Assembly (NCBI RefSeq): GCF_003634555.1
Contig: NZ_RBKS01000001.1
Location: forward strand, 1,922,001-1,986,000
Length of the DNA stretch: 64,000 nt
Reading direction: 5' to 3'
Source of the DNA: Frondihabitans australicus
Lineage (GTDB): Bacteria; Actinomycetota; Actinomycetes; Actinomycetales; Microbacteriaceae
The notes beneath the pieces were generated by a model. It was not told where the DNA came from, did no database searches, and saw only the letters and a program-made list of their open reading frames with translations. Positions 46,658 through 55,648 of this stretch are shown here, piece by piece. Made by a program: the position numbers and the translations under genes. Position 1 is the first letter of the stretch; each line of letters opens with the position of its first letter.

Positions 46658-47857
46658 GTGACCGACTCAGCCCCCTGGGAGCGCGCCGCCCGCGGCGCCA
46701 TGCTGCTCGACGACGCAGGGCGCATGGCACCCACGATCTTCGCCGAGATGTCGGCCCTCGCGCAGCGCACCGGCTCGATCAACCTGGGGCAGGGATTCCC
46801 CGACGAGGACGGCCCCGCCGAGGTGCTCGACGCGGCGGTGGCGGCGATTCGCGCGGGCGTGAACCAGTACCCGCCAGGGCGCGGCATGGCGACGCTGCTC
46901 GAGGCCGTGGCCCGGCACCAGAAGCGCTTCTACGGCGTGGAGCTCGACCCCGAGACCGAGGTGCTCGTCACGGCAGGCGCGACCGAGGCGATCGCGGCGA
47001 CGCTGCTCGCCCTCGTCGACGCCGGCGACGAGGTCGTGACGCTCGAGCCGTTCTACGACTCGTACGGCGCGATCATCGGGCTGGCGCGCGGGAGGCACGT
47101 TACCGTGCCGTTGCGCGGCCCCGACTTCCGGGTCGACCACGACGAGCTGCGGGCGGCGGTGAGCGACCGTACGCGCGTGATCCTGATCAACGACCCGCAC
47201 AACCCGACCGGGGCCGTGCTCGACGACGCGACGAAGCGGCTGATCGTCGAGCTCGCAGCGAAGCACGACGCGATCATCGTGTCGGACGAGGTCTACGAGC
47301 ATCTCGTCTTCGACGGCCTCGAGCACTCCCCCATCTCGACGCTGCCGGGCGCCCGAGAGCGCTCGGTGACGATCTCGTCGGGCGGCAAGACGTTCTCGAC
47401 GACCGGCTGGAAGGTCGGCTGGCTGTCGGCGCCGGCGACTCTGGTGTCGCAGATCCTGGCCGTCAAGCAGTTCCTCACCTACGTGAACGCCGCCCCGTTC
47501 CAGCCTGCGATCGCCGCGGGGCTCGACCTGCCGGACTCGTACTTCCAGGGCGCGGCAGCGACCCTCCAGGCCAAGCGCGACCAGCTCTCGGAGGGCCTTC
47601 GGGCGGCGGGCTTCACCGTGTCGCACCCGAGCGGCTCGTACTTCGTGGTGGCCGACGCGGCGCCCCTCGGCTACGACGACGCCGTCGACCTCTGCCGCAG
47701 GCTGCCTTCTCTGGCGGGAGTCGTCGGCGTGCCGATCAGCGCGTTCTGCCACCCGGCTCTCGCGGCCGAGTACTCGTCGCTCGTGCGGTTCGCCTTCTGC
47801 AAGAAGGCCGACGTGCTCGCCCGGGCGTCCGAGCAGCTCGCGGCCCTCTCCGTCTAA
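46658..47857 (+). CDS. PLP-dependent class I/II aminotransferase
   Basis: 399 residues, GTG start. Aspartate-aminotransferase fold: INLGQGFPDEDGP, VTAGATEAIAATLLAL, NDPHNPTGA, the Asp in IIVSDEVYEHL and the PLP lysine in SSGGKTFSTTGWKVGW, then the final Arg in VRFAFCK. The GFPDEDGP and GKTFSTTGWKVGW motifs resemble kynurenine- or methionine-aminotransferase-like (KAT, YbdL) enzymes. The nitrilase-family gene converges next door; in other bacteria these families together salvage 2-oxoglutaramate-type products, which is a plausible link here. Confidence 0.88.
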   Translation: MTDSAPWERAARGAMLLDDAGRMAPTIFAEMSALAQRTGSINLGQGFPDEDGPAEVLDAAVAAIRAGVNQYPPGRGMATLLEAVARHQKRFYGVELDPETEVLVTAGATEAIAATLLALVDAGDEVVTLEPFYDSYGAIIGLARGRHVTVPLRGPDFRVDHDELRAAVSDRTRVILINDPHNPTGAVLDDATKRLIVELAAKHDAIIVSDEVYEHLVFDGLEHSPISTLPGARERSVTISSGGKTFSTTGWKVGWLSAPATLVSQILAVKQFLTYVNAAPFQPAIAAGLDLPDSYFQGAAATLQAKRDQLSEGLRAAGFTVSHPSGSYFVVADAAPLGYDDAVDLCRRLPSLAGVVGVPISAFCHPALAAEYSSLVRFAFCKKADVLARASEQLAALSV

Positions 47858-47881
47858 CGGCGCGGGGCCGGCGCTCTCTCC

Positions 47882-48721
47882 CTAAGGTCGCGTGGCCGGT
47901 GCTCCCGGCTCGACGTGGAACCTCCGCAGCAGGAGCGCGGGATTCTGCGCCCGCACCGCGTCGAGCCGCTCCCGGGTCACCTCGGCCACCGCCAGCCCCG
48001 CCTCGTCGCCGAGCGACGCGAGCGTGACGCCGTGCGGGTCGACGATCAGGCTGTTTCCGACGCCGACCGGAGGCGTGTGGTCGGCGGCGGCGACGTAGAT
48101 CGTGTTCTCGAGCGCGCGGGCGGTGACGAGGGTCCGCCAGTGGTGCTCCTTGAGCGGCCCCCGCACCCACTCGGCGGGCACGAGCACGATGTCGCAGCCG
48201 GCATCGACGAGCACGCGCGTGACCTCGGGGAACCTGATGTCGTAGCAGGTCTGCAGGCCGACGGTGAAGCCGTCGACCTCGAACGTCTCCGGATCGGTGA
48301 GCGCACCCGGCACGACCCAGTCCGACTCGCGCTGCCCGAACGCGTCGTAGAGGTGCAGCTTGCGGTACGTGGCGACGATCCCGCCCGCGGGGCTGACGGC
48401 GACGAGCGTGTTCGAGAACTTCGTGGCGGCGCCGTCGGGGTCGGGAGCGGCGGACTCGACGAGGCCGGCGACGAGGTGCAGGTCGAGTGTCGCCGCGATC
48501 CTGCGCAGGTCTGCGACGAAGGGACCGTCGACCGGCTGGGCCGCCGCGACGGAGGCCGGGCCCATCGCGGCCTCGAAGAACGAGGAGTACTCGGGGAACA
48601 CGACGATGCGTGCGCCGCGTCGTGCGGCTCGCCCGGCGAGCGCCTCGATCGCCGCGAGGTTCGCCGCCGTGTCGGGCCCGGGGGCGAACTGCGCCACCGC
48701 GATCGTGGTCGAGGTCGTCAT
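47882..48721 (-). CDS. Nitrilase-superfamily amidohydrolase
   Basis: 279 residues. The Glu-Lys-Cys triad is Glu44 (FPEYS), Lys121 (YRKLHLYD) and Cys159 (QTCYDIRFPE). The KLHLYDAFG and CYDIRFPE sequences are typical of omega-amidase/YafV-like enzymes that hydrolyse omega-amides such as 2-oxoglutaramate. Together with the convergent aminotransferase (24 bases apart) a transaminase/omega-amidase pair is suggested, which is an inference. Soluble and full length. Confidence 0.88.
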   Translation of the reverse strand: MTTSTTIAVAQFAPGPDTAANLAAIEALAGRAARRGARIVVFPEYSSFFEAAMGPASVAAAQPVDGPFVADLRRIAATLDLHLVAGLVESAAPDPDGAATKFSNTLVAVSPAGGIVATYRKLHLYDAFGQRESDWVVPGALTDPETFEVDGFTVGLQTCYDIRFPEVTRVLVDAGCDIVLVPAEWVRGPLKEHHWRTLVTARALENTIYVAAADHTPPVGVGNSLIVDPHGVTLASLGDEAGLAVAEVTRERLDAVRAQNPALLLRRFHVEPGAPATRP

Positions 48722-48819
48722 CGCTCCAGGGTATCGGCGGGGTGTTCGATGCGGCGCAGGATCGCGCGGAACGCGACCTCCGTTGCACCCCCGATGCCGA
48801 CCCGATAGCGTCGCGCGCT

Positions 48820-50247
48820 ATGACGCCACCGCTGGAGCATCTCCGCCCCGTCTTCCACGTCCGCCCGAGGACCGGTTGGGTGAACGACCCGAACGGACCC
48901 GTCGTCGCCGACGGCGTCCACCACGTCTACTTCCAGTCGCGGCCGAAGCTGCTGCTCGACACTCCGGTCGAGTGGGGGCACGCGACGAGCCCTGACGGCG
49001 TCGAGTGGACCGTGCACGCCTCGGCGATGGAGCCCTCCGTGCACCCGCTCGCAGCCGACGGCGTGTGGTCGGGGTCGACCCTCGTCGCCGACGACGGCAT
49101 CCGCGCCTACTTCTCCGGCTACCGCGACGACTCGCCCTACCAGAGCGCCCTCACGGCCTGGTCGGCCGACGGCTCCCGATTCGGCGACGCCGTCCGGCTG
49201 GTCGACGATCCGGCGCCCGACGAGCACATCGTCTCGTTCCGCGACCCGTTCGTCTGGCGCGAGGGCGGGCGGCTGCACCTGACGATGGGCGCAGGACGCG
49301 ACGACGGCTCCCCGCTGGCGCTGCACTGGGCGTCCGACGACGGTTGCACGTGGGAGCGGCTGCCGCCGCTCGTGGACGGCAGGATCCCGCACACGCCCCT
49401 CGGCTTCATGTGGGAGTGCCCGCAGGTGCTCCTCGACCGCGGCCGCCGACTGCTGCTCGTCAGCATCATGGACGCGGACCTCCCCGGGTTCGGCCCGACC
49501 GTGGCACTGCCGCTGGACGTGAGCGGGCCACCCACCATCGCCGACGCGCAACGCGTCGACCACGGGCCCGACTACTACGCCGCGAGCCTGCGGCCGCTCG
49601 GCGAGGACGGGGACACGGACGACGGGGTCGGCGCAGACGACGGGGTCGGCGCGGCCGGCGCCCTGCTCTGGGGCTGGGTGCTGGAGGCGCGCGCTCCGGC
49701 GTGGTGGGAGGCCGACGGCTGGGCCGGCATGCTCAGCCTGCCCCGCGTGGCCCGCATCGACGAGGCGGGCCGCCTCCGCGTCACACCGCTGCCGGAGCTC
49801 GCGCGGCTGCGGGGTGCGCCGCTCGGGATCGGAGCGGAGGGCGGCGGCGTCGAGGTCGGCTCGGCGTTCGAGTTCGAGTGGACGGGCGTGCCGGCGGGCG
49901 GCGGAGAGGTGCGAGTGGAGTTCGGGGCGGCGGAGCACCTGATCCTGCGCCCGTCGGATCGGGGGCTGGAGATCGATCGGTCGGCGTCGAGTCTCGACGA
50001 GCGGGCGGACCGCTCGCCGGTCGTCGTGGAGGGCGTGGACGCGTCTCGGGTGCACGGCTTCGTCGACGGGTCGGTCGTCGAGCTCTTCTTCGGCGACGGA
50101 TCGGCCGCGACGGTCAGGGTGTACCCGACCACCGCGCCGCCGTGGAGGCTGATGACGACGGCCGGCTCTCTGCGCGCCTGGCCGATTAACGCGTCGGTCG
50201 TCGATCTCACGGTGGAACCGCAGACTCCGCCCCTACACTCGCGCTAA
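48820..50247 (+). CDS. Glycoside hydrolase family 32 (beta-fructosidase)
   Basis: 475 residues from ATG 48820. Hydrolyses sucrose, inulin or levan. The three acidic motifs are the nucleophile Asp23 in WVNDPNG, SFRDPF (transition-state stabiliser) and the acid/base Glu in WECPQV. A C-terminal beta-sandwich follows (~320-475). No signal peptide, so it should be cytoplasmic and act on imported sucrose or fructans. An acidic DGDTDDGVGADDGVG stretch lies between the domains. Confidence 0.92.
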   Translation: MTPPLEHLRPVFHVRPRTGWVNDPNGPVVADGVHHVYFQSRPKLLLDTPVEWGHATSPDGVEWTVHASAMEPSVHPLAADGVWSGSTLVADDGIRAYFSGYRDDSPYQSALTAWSADGSRFGDAVRLVDDPAPDEHIVSFRDPFVWREGGRLHLTMGAGRDDGSPLALHWASDDGCTWERLPPLVDGRIPHTPLGFMWECPQVLLDRGRRLLLVSIMDADLPGFGPTVALPLDVSGPPTIADAQRVDHGPDYYAASLRPLGEDGDTDDGVGADDGVGAAGALLWGWVLEARAPAWWEADGWAGMLSLPRVARIDEAGRLRVTPLPELARLRGAPLGIGAEGGGVEVGSAFEFEWTGVPAGGGEVRVEFGAAEHLILRPSDRGLEIDRSASSLDERADRSPVVVEGVDASRVHGFVDGSVVELFFGDGSAATVRVYPTTAPPWRLMTTAGSLRAWPINASVVDLTVEPQTPPLHSR

Positions 50248-50292
50248 CCGCGTTCGCGGGAACTCACTCGTGCGGCCGAAGGGCTGTTCCTC

Positions 50293-51405
50293 ATGGAAGC
50301 AGCTGCCGTGGCCACTTCTCTTTTCCGTACCACCGCACCGCGCGTCGCGGGCGCGACGTCGGGTACCTCGTCGTTCAAAGACCTCCTCGCGCAGGTGCAG
50401 GCCGCCGGGCTGCTCGAACGGCGCCGGGGCTTCTACTGGATGCTGTTCGCCGCGCTCCTCGGCGTCGGTGCCCTCGCCGCGACGGCGACCGTGCTGTTCG
50501 GCCACACCTGGTACGCGCTGATCCCGGCGGGAATCCTCGGGATCCTGTTCACGCAGTTCGCGTTCCTGTCGCACGAGGCGGCGCACAGCCAGATCTTCGC
50601 CTCGCGTCGCTGGAACGAGCGCGCCGGCCGCTACATCGGCGTGTTCCTCGTGGGCCTGTCGTACTCGTGGTGGATGGACAAGCACAGCCGTCACCACGGC
50701 AACCCGAACACCATCGGCAAGGACCCCGACATCGCCGTCGACACCGTGTCGTTCATCGAGGAGGACGCCCGCAAGGCCACCGGACTCCTGCGTCGGCTCA
50801 CCATGGTGCAGGGATGGGCGTTCTTCCCGCTGCTCACCTTCGAAGGCGCGAACCTGCACCGTCTCTCCGTCACCGCGCTCATCACCGGGCAGAACATCCG
50901 CGGCAACCGCCGCGACCGCGCCCTCGAGGGCGGCCTGCTGCTGGCCCGCTTCGGCCTGCTCTTCTGGGCCGTCTTCACGTTCATGCCGATCGGCATCGGC
51001 TTCGCCTTCGTCGGCGTGCAGCTGGCCGTCTTCGGCATCATGATGGGCGGCTCGTTCGCCCCGAACCACAAGGGCATGCCCGTCATCGCCGAGGGCGCCA
51101 GGATCGACTTCTTCTCGCGTCAGGTGCGCACCTCGCGCAACATCACCGGCGGCCTCTGGGTCGACCACCTCTACGGCGGCCTCAACCACCAGGCCGAGCA
51201 CCACCTCTTCCCGAGCATGCCCCGCCCGCACCTGCGGAAGGCGGCCGAGCTCGTCCGCGCGCACTGCGCCCTCCACGACGTGCCGTACACCGAGGCGAGC
51301 ATCCCTCGCTCGTACAGCATCATCGTCGGCTACCTGAACCGCGTCGGCCTCGCCGCGCGCGACCCGTTCACCTGCCCGATGGCGGCTGCGGCGCGGCTGG
51401 CGTAG
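50293..51405 (+). CDS. Membrane fatty acid (acyl-CoA-type) desaturase
   Basis: 370 residues. Three His boxes: HEAAH, HSRHH and HQAEHH; each with helices of the right spacing, so it binds a di-iron centre. The order and the last box resemble delta-type (front-end or linoleoyl-CoA-like) desaturases of actinobacteria. It uses O2 and reduced ferredoxin or cytochrome b5-like donors; none is encoded nearby on the same strand. ATG 50293 is preceded by a weak site. Confidence 0.88.
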   Translation: MEAAAVATSLFRTTAPRVAGATSGTSSFKDLLAQVQAAGLLERRRGFYWMLFAALLGVGALAATATVLFGHTWYALIPAGILGILFTQFAFLSHEAAHSQIFASRRWNERAGRYIGVFLVGLSYSWWMDKHSRHHGNPNTIGKDPDIAVDTVSFIEEDARKATGLLRRLTMVQGWAFFPLLTFEGANLHRLSVTALITGQNIRGNRRDRALEGGLLLARFGLLFWAVFTFMPIGIGFAFVGVQLAVFGIMMGGSFAPNHKGMPVIAEGARIDFFSRQVRTSRNITGGLWVDHLYGGLNHQAEHHLFPSMPRPHLRKAAELVRAHCALHDVPYTEASIPRSYSIIVGYLNRVGLAARDPFTCPMAAAARLA

Positions 51406-51490
51406 GTCCGCCGTCCAGGCGACGCATGATCCGGACCCGCGCGCAGTCCTGAGTTAGAGTCAGGTTCACACCCGAACCGCAAGGACTCCG

Positions 51491-53059
51491 ATGCTGAAGC
51501 GCCTCGCTCTGCCCACCCCGGCCGGAGGCGCTCTCGCCGCAGCCGCCGCCCTCTCGGCCGCTCTTCTGCTCGCCGGCGGCCTAGTCGTCGGCTCGGCGAC
51601 CCGCGCGGGCGCCGCCGAGCCCGCCCCGACGCCGGGGGTCGATGTCGCCATGCAGGTGACGGTGCCCGGCTATGTGGCGCACGACAACGACGTCACCTGG
51701 ATCATCGACCCCGTCAACCGAGGCACCGTGACGTCGAGCAAACCCGTCGTCGTCACGCTCATCTACAACGAGGGCGGTAATCCGCCGGTGCCGAACCAGG
51801 CGCACGCCTACTCCGACATCCGAGTCTCGGGGATCACGCATCCCGGGCCGGGCTCGGGCTCGTGCGCAGTCAACACGTCGAAGTTCACCGTGACCTGCAA
51901 CGTCGGACGGCTCGCGCCCGGGGCCGACGCGTCGTTCAGTGTCACGGTGCGAGCCGGTCTCGGCCTGAAGGAAGACGACAACGTCGGCTGGGAGGTCGAC
52001 GCCGACGCTGAGGCCGACGACGTCAACACGGCGAACAACATCGAGTCGTCGGGCATCCTCACAGAGCCGACGCTGGGCTCGTTCGAGGCGGTCAGCGCCG
52101 TCCCCGGAGGGGTCCAGGTCGCAGGATGGGCGGCCGTCCTGCCGCACGCGGGCGATCCGATGACGGCGCGCGTCACCATCGGCTCCGGAAAACCCTACGG
52201 TCTCTACGTCGGCGATCCCCGCCCCGACATCAACCGGTCTCTCGGCATCGCCGGTGATCACGGCTTCTCGGGCGTCGTGCCCGCGACCGCCGCCGGCACC
52301 CAGTCGGTCTGCATCACCGCCGCTGACGACTCGAGCGACCGCTTCGTCGAGCTGGGGTGCAAGACGGTCACCATCCCGTCGGGGAGGCTGCCCGTCATCA
52401 CCGGAGCCGGCCACTCCCTGCCCCTGTCGAGCACGCTCACGGCTGGTCAGTCGATCGCGTCGGTCGGAGGGCAGTATCGGCTCACGATGCAGTCCGACGG
52501 CAACCTCGTCGAGACGGGCGACGGCCGCGCGCTGTGGTCGTCCGGCACCTCGGGAGCGGGCAACACGTTCCACTACGACTACGCGGGCGCCCTGTACGTG
52601 TCTCCTCCGAGCGGTGGACTTCTCTGGGCCGTCATCAACTCCACGCAGGACCCGGCCGCGCAGCTCGAGCTGACGCCACAGGGCGGACTCGTCAGCGTCG
52701 ACTCCACCGGCGAACTCTGGACCAACGGCGCCCCCGGCACCGGCATCGCCACCCGGGGCACGACCCTCACGGCCGGTCAGTACCTCCATGCGGGAGTGTC
52801 CCGGCTGATCCTGCAGTCCGACGGAAACCTGGTCGACTACGACGGCGCACGCGCGCTCTGGTCGAGCGGTACGTCCGGGCACGCGGGCGACTCGCTGCAC
52901 GTGCAGTCCGACGGCAACGTCGTGATCTACTCCGATGCGGGTCGAGCGCTCTGGACAACGCGCACAGGCGGCGCAGGAGCAGGCGTCACCCTCTCGATCT
53001 CGCCCTCCGGCGCCTTGGCCCTGGCGCGCGGCGCCACGACGCTCTGGCACGCGGGCTGA
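51491..53059 (+). CDS. Secreted protein with bulb-type lectin (D-mannose-binding) repeats
   Basis: 522 residues, ATG with an AAGGAC site. A signal peptide (1-42, ending in Ala-Gly-Ala-Ala) is followed by a DUF11/CARDB-like domain with paired cysteines (CAVN, VTCN, VCI, GCK; ~45-310). The C-terminal 200 residues hold two B-lectin modules with repeated MQSDGNLV, LQSDGNLV and VQSDGNVV motifs followed by RALWSS or RALWTT. These QxDxNxVxY-like sites bind mannose in plants and bacteriocins. No membrane anchor or sorting signal is seen, so it is probably released. Possibly a surface adhesin or lectin-like bacteriocin. Confidence 0.85.
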   Translation: MLKRLALPTPAGGALAAAAALSAALLLAGGLVVGSATRAGAAEPAPTPGVDVAMQVTVPGYVAHDNDVTWIIDPVNRGTVTSSKPVVVTLIYNEGGNPPVPNQAHAYSDIRVSGITHPGPGSGSCAVNTSKFTVTCNVGRLAPGADASFSVTVRAGLGLKEDDNVGWEVDADAEADDVNTANNIESSGILTEPTLGSFEAVSAVPGGVQVAGWAAVLPHAGDPMTARVTIGSGKPYGLYVGDPRPDINRSLGIAGDHGFSGVVPATAAGTQSVCITAADDSSDRFVELGCKTVTIPSGRLPVITGAGHSLPLSSTLTAGQSIASVGGQYRLTMQSDGNLVETGDGRALWSSGTSGAGNTFHYDYAGALYVSPPSGGLLWAVINSTQDPAAQLELTPQGGLVSVDSTGELWTNGAPGTGIATRGTTLTAGQYLHAGVSRLILQSDGNLVDYDGARALWSSGTSGHAGDSLHVQSDGNVVIYSDAGRALWTTRTGGAGAGVTLSISPSGALALARGATTLWHAG

Positions 53060-53125
53060 TTCGCGAGCGGTCGTCGGTCAGCCACCCGGAGCCGGGCGCC
53101 CGACCCCGATGCTGAGACTCAACGA

Positions 53126-53167
53126 CGAAGGCCCTCTGATCGGTTTTCCCTGATCAGAGGGCCTTCG
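53126..53167. terminator. Strong terminator hairpin
   Basis: CGAAGGCCCTCTGATC at 53126-53141 and its exact complement at 53152-53167, with a 10-base loop. A 16-bp perfect stem. It follows the lectin gene and lies just past the 3' end of the partial initiator-tRNA gene, so it could originally have ended transcription of both. Confidence 0.85.
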
Positions 53168-53192
53168 CTGCTTGCGTTGCCACGAGCGTCTT

Positions 53193-53233
53193 GTTGCGGG
53201 GGCAGGATTTGAACCTACGACCTCTGGGTTATG
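53193..53233 (-). other. 3' half of an initiator tRNA (tRNA-fMet) gene
   Basis: Read on the minus strand from 53233: CATAACCCAGAGGTCGTAGG, then TTCAAATCCTGCCCCCGCAAC. This matches the sequence of an actinobacterial initiator tRNA from its CAT anticodon to the acceptor end, with a normal T-arm. Nothing on the other side of the anticodon matches a tRNA 5' half. It is thus a partial tRNA, the kind of copy left where an element inserts into a tRNA gene. Confidence 0.7.
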
Positions 53234-53992
53234 GTTTCCGCCTCGAAAAACACCTGGCAAATCGGCGCTTTCTCCTGGTTTACGTGGAAATCTGCTGGGT
53301 CCGGTTGCCCGGAGCGACCCCGCCAAATCCGGTCTAATCCGGTTGCTAAACCGGAGATCAAACCGGATGTCGCGTCCGTGACCGTCACGGCTCCGGTCGT
53401 CGCTCCGCCGGCGCCCGCGGCTCCGGTGGCCACGATTGCGACGACGAGTTCGGGCCTCACCGCGCACTTCGACGGGTCCGGCTCCACCGGCCTCGGCGAC
53501 GCGGCGATCGACTCGTACAGCTGGGCCTTCGGCGACGGCGAGACGGGCGAGGGGGTCACGACCGACCACACGTACGCGAAGGCCGGCGAGTACGTGGCCA
53601 CGCTGACGATCACTTCCGGCGACGCGTCTGTGTCCCCGCAGCGCCCGGTCACGGTGTCCGCGGACGCGGACACGTCGGACCCGGTCAGCGACCCGGGGAC
53701 CGGCGCCGGAACGGGTGCAGGTAGCGGCTCGGGAACCAGTGACCCGGGCACGCCCGTCGTGACGCCGATCATCCCTGTCGTCGCCCCGGCGCCGTTCGCT
53801 CCGGTCACGGCTGACGCCGCACCCGCGGCTGCTGCGAAGCAGCTCGCGTTCACCGGCTCGGACGACACCCAGAGCGGCGGAATCCTCGCGATCCTGCTTC
53901 TCGTCGCCGGCTGCGCGCTCGTCGCCGTGCGTCGGTTCCGGGGTCGTCGCTCGGCCTCATCACCACCGATTGGAAGCCCCGCTCGTCACTGA
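53231..53992 (+). CDS. PKD-domain surface protein with LAFTG anchor, probably 5'-truncated
   Basis: The open frame gives up to 253 residues. The first ~45 (from the ATG in the tRNA remnant) are unlike a signal peptide, and there is no ribosome site, so the start is uncertain and the 5' part has probably been lost. From about residue 60 there is a clear PKD domain (FDGSGSTGLGDAAIDSYSWAFGDGET) to ~140, then a Gly/Thr/Pro linker and a sorting signal: LAFTGSDD, a hydrophobic helix (~225-240) and RRFRGRRS. It would be a class E sortase substrate. The stop lies inside the loop of the following terminator. Confidence 0.55.
   Translation: MVSASKNTWQIGAFSWFTWKSAGSGCPERPRQIRSNPVAKPEIKPDVASVTVTAPVVAPPAPAAPVATIATTSSGLTAHFDGSGSTGLGDAAIDSYSWAFGDGETGEGVTTDHTYAKAGEYVATLTITSGDASVSPQRPVTVSADADTSDPVSDPGTGAGTGAGSGSGTSDPGTPVVTPIIPVVAPAPFAPVTADAAPAAAAKQLAFTGSDDTQSGGILAILLLVAGCALVAVRRFRGRRSASSPPIGSPARH
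53327..53368. repeat. Nested palindrome CCGGT/ACCGG
   Basis: An inner inverted repeat TCCGGTT-GCT-AAACCGGA (53338-53355) sits in an outer one ATCCGGT (53327-53333) / ACCGGAT (53362-53368). It is about 90 bases right of the tRNA fragment, in the 5' part of the PKD gene frame. It could be a recombination or regulatory site. Confidence 0.5.
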
Positions 53993-54005
53993 CGAGCGGG
54001 GCTTC
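53973..54005. terminator. Bidirectional terminator between convergent genes
   Basis: GAAGCCCCGCTCGTC (53973-53987) and its exact complement (53991-54005) enclose the loop ACT; a T-rich tract (TTCTTCGTTT) follows on the right. The hairpin serves the PKD gene on one strand and the NmrA gene on the other. Confidence 0.85.
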
Positions 54006-54011
54006 TTCGTT

Positions 54012-54953
54012 TCAGGCGTGGGTGTCGGTTTCGTCTCTGAAGATCGAGATTGGGTTCTCGCTTCGGCCGAGGTAGGTGACGAGGTGGTCGTGGAGGGTGG
54101 TGGGCTGCAGGTCGGCATAGCGGTCGTTTCCGAGACTCAGCAGCGGAGGGGTCTGCAGCATCGCGAAGAAGTACCATTCCATGATGGCGTTCCACGAGCC
54201 GCCCTTCGCAGCGATGGCGTGATTCAGGTCGTCGAGACTCCCCCAGCTCTCGTGGCGGAGGGTGACGCCGTAGACAGCCTCGATCTCGCGGGCGATGTCG
54301 GTGAAGCTGACGAGGGCGCCGGAGATGGCGTGGACGCCGGGGGCGGCGTCGGGGTCTGCCGCCACTCGGGCGGTCAATGCGGCTGTGTCGGACACGGTGG
54401 TCATGTCGATCTTCTCGTCGCCCGTGCCCCAGTACCGGATGACCTTATTGGCCATGTCGATGAGACCCGGGTAGGCGGGGTTCACCATCTGATCCATGAA
54501 CGCGCCCTGCAGCACATGGATCACTTCGATGTCCATCGCCTCGATGAGGGCATCGGCTTCTTTCCGAATCTCGAACTGCGGCGCGCCCGCTGGAGCGTGG
54601 AACAGGTCGATGGCGAAGTCGGAGGGGATGATACGGCGCACCCCGCTGGCTACGGCTGCGGTCGCGAGTGCCACCTGCCCGTCGACGATCACGTCTCGGC
54701 CGCCCTGGAGGGCCGAGACGACGACGTCGACGCCGTTCGTCGCGGCGTCGAGCGAACCCGGGTCGGTGACGTCGCCGACGAGGACCTCCGCACCGGCCGC
54801 GACCAACGGGTCGATCCTGGCGGTCTTGGAGGCGTCGTTCTGCCAGCCTGTGCGGACGAGGAGACGGACGGTGACGTCGTCTCGGGTGACGAGGTTCGAG
54901 GCGATGCCGGAGCCGAGGAGGCCGGTGGCGCCGGCGATGAGGATGGTGGTCAT
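54012..54953 (-). CDS. NmrA-like NAD(P)-binding protein
   Basis: 313 residues. Rossmann motif GATGLLGSGIASNL at 8-21, then VRLLVRTG, VGDVTDPGSL and VDVVVSALQG; atypical SDR without the Tyr-xxx-Lys pair in the usual position. NmrA-family members act as redox sensors or as isoflavone-reductase-like enzymes. It is divergent from a TetR gene (54953 against 55061), which probably controls it. Confidence 0.82.
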   Translation of the reverse strand: MTTILIAGATGLLGSGIASNLVTRDDVTVRLLVRTGWQNDASKTARIDPLVAAGAEVLVGDVTDPGSLDAATNGVDVVVSALQGGRDVIVDGQVALATAAVASGVRRIIPSDFAIDLFHAPAGAPQFEIRKEADALIEAMDIEVIHVLQGAFMDQMVNPAYPGLIDMANKVIRYWGTGDEKIDMTTVSDTAALTARVAADPDAAPGVHAISGALVSFTDIAREIEAVYGVTLRHESWGSLDDLNHAIAAKGGSWNAIMEWYFFAMLQTPPLLSLGNDRYADLQPTTLHDHLVTYLGRSENPISIFRDETDTHA

Positions 54954-55005
54954 GGGGTGCTCTCATTCGAGTCGTGGGGCGGATTGTCGTGCCCTCAGAG
55001 TATAG

Positions 55006-55024
55006 ATACGAATCCGTGCCGTAT
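55006..55024. promoter_or_regulatory. Candidate TetR operator between the NmrA-like and TetR genes
   Basis: ATACG at 55006-55010 and CGTAT at 55020-55024 form an inverted repeat with a 9-base spacer in an AT-rich 108-base divergent region. The arrangement, a regulator gene facing its target across the palindrome, is typical of TetR systems. Confidence 0.5.
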
Positions 55025-55060
55025 TTATTCCCGCGAGACTAGACTGCCAGGGGAGGCATC

Positions 55061-55648
55061 GTGAACAAAGTCAGACCGGCGGGTCGCCCGCGCGACTCTT
55101 CCGTCGACGACGCCCTCCTGCGGGCGACGCAGGAGATCCTCATCGAGGTCGGTTACGACCGCCTCTCTATCGACCAGGTCGTGGCCCGTGCGGGTGCGAG
55201 CAAGCACACCCTCTACCGGCGCTGGTCGAACAAGTCGGAGCTCGTCGTCGCCGCCGTCGGCGCGATCCGCGAGGTGCCTCCCGTTCCCGACACGGGTTCA
55301 CTTCGTCAAGACCTTCTCGAGTGCGCGGAGACGTACGTCGGTGCCGACGACCGCAATCAACGCCTGATGGCCGGCCTTCTCAGTGAGATGGCCCGTAACG
55401 AGGCGGTTCGAGTGGCCGCTAGGGACGGCATCGGAACGCACTACGCGGCGCTTTTCCTCGAGGTCCTCCAACGTGCTGTCCGCCGCGGCCTCATCTCGGA
55501 GACGTTGGACCTGCCGCTGATCGCGGGGACGTTCCCCGCCCTAGCCTTCCATCGGGTCGTCGTGGACGGCCAGAACGTCGACGACACGTATGCCGTGAAC
55601 GTCGTCGACACCATCCTCATGCCGCTGCTTGGTCCGACGTCCTCCTGA
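55061..55648 (+). CDS. TetR-family transcriptional regulator
   Basis: 195 residues, GTG start. N-terminal HTH: GRPRDSSVDDALLRATQEILIEVGYDRLSIDQVVARAGASKHTLYRRWSNKSELVVAA. The C-terminal ligand-binding domain matches the TetR_C_11-type (VGADDRNQRLMAGLLSEMARN). Likely repressor of the divergent NmrA-like gene. Confidence 0.9.
   Translation: MNKVRPAGRPRDSSVDDALLRATQEILIEVGYDRLSIDQVVARAGASKHTLYRRWSNKSELVVAAVGAIREVPPVPDTGSLRQDLLECAETYVGADDRNQRLMAGLLSEMARNEAVRVAARDGIGTHYAALFLEVLQRAVRRGLISETLDLPLIAGTFPALAFHRVVVDGQNVDDTYAVNVVDTILMPLLGPTSS

Noticed and set aside
53172-53381. Open frame encoding LVAGAGFEPTTSGL-like sequence
   Set aside because: This motif is the known artefact of translating the strand opposite a tRNA T-arm; it overlaps the partial tRNA-fMet and has no other support.
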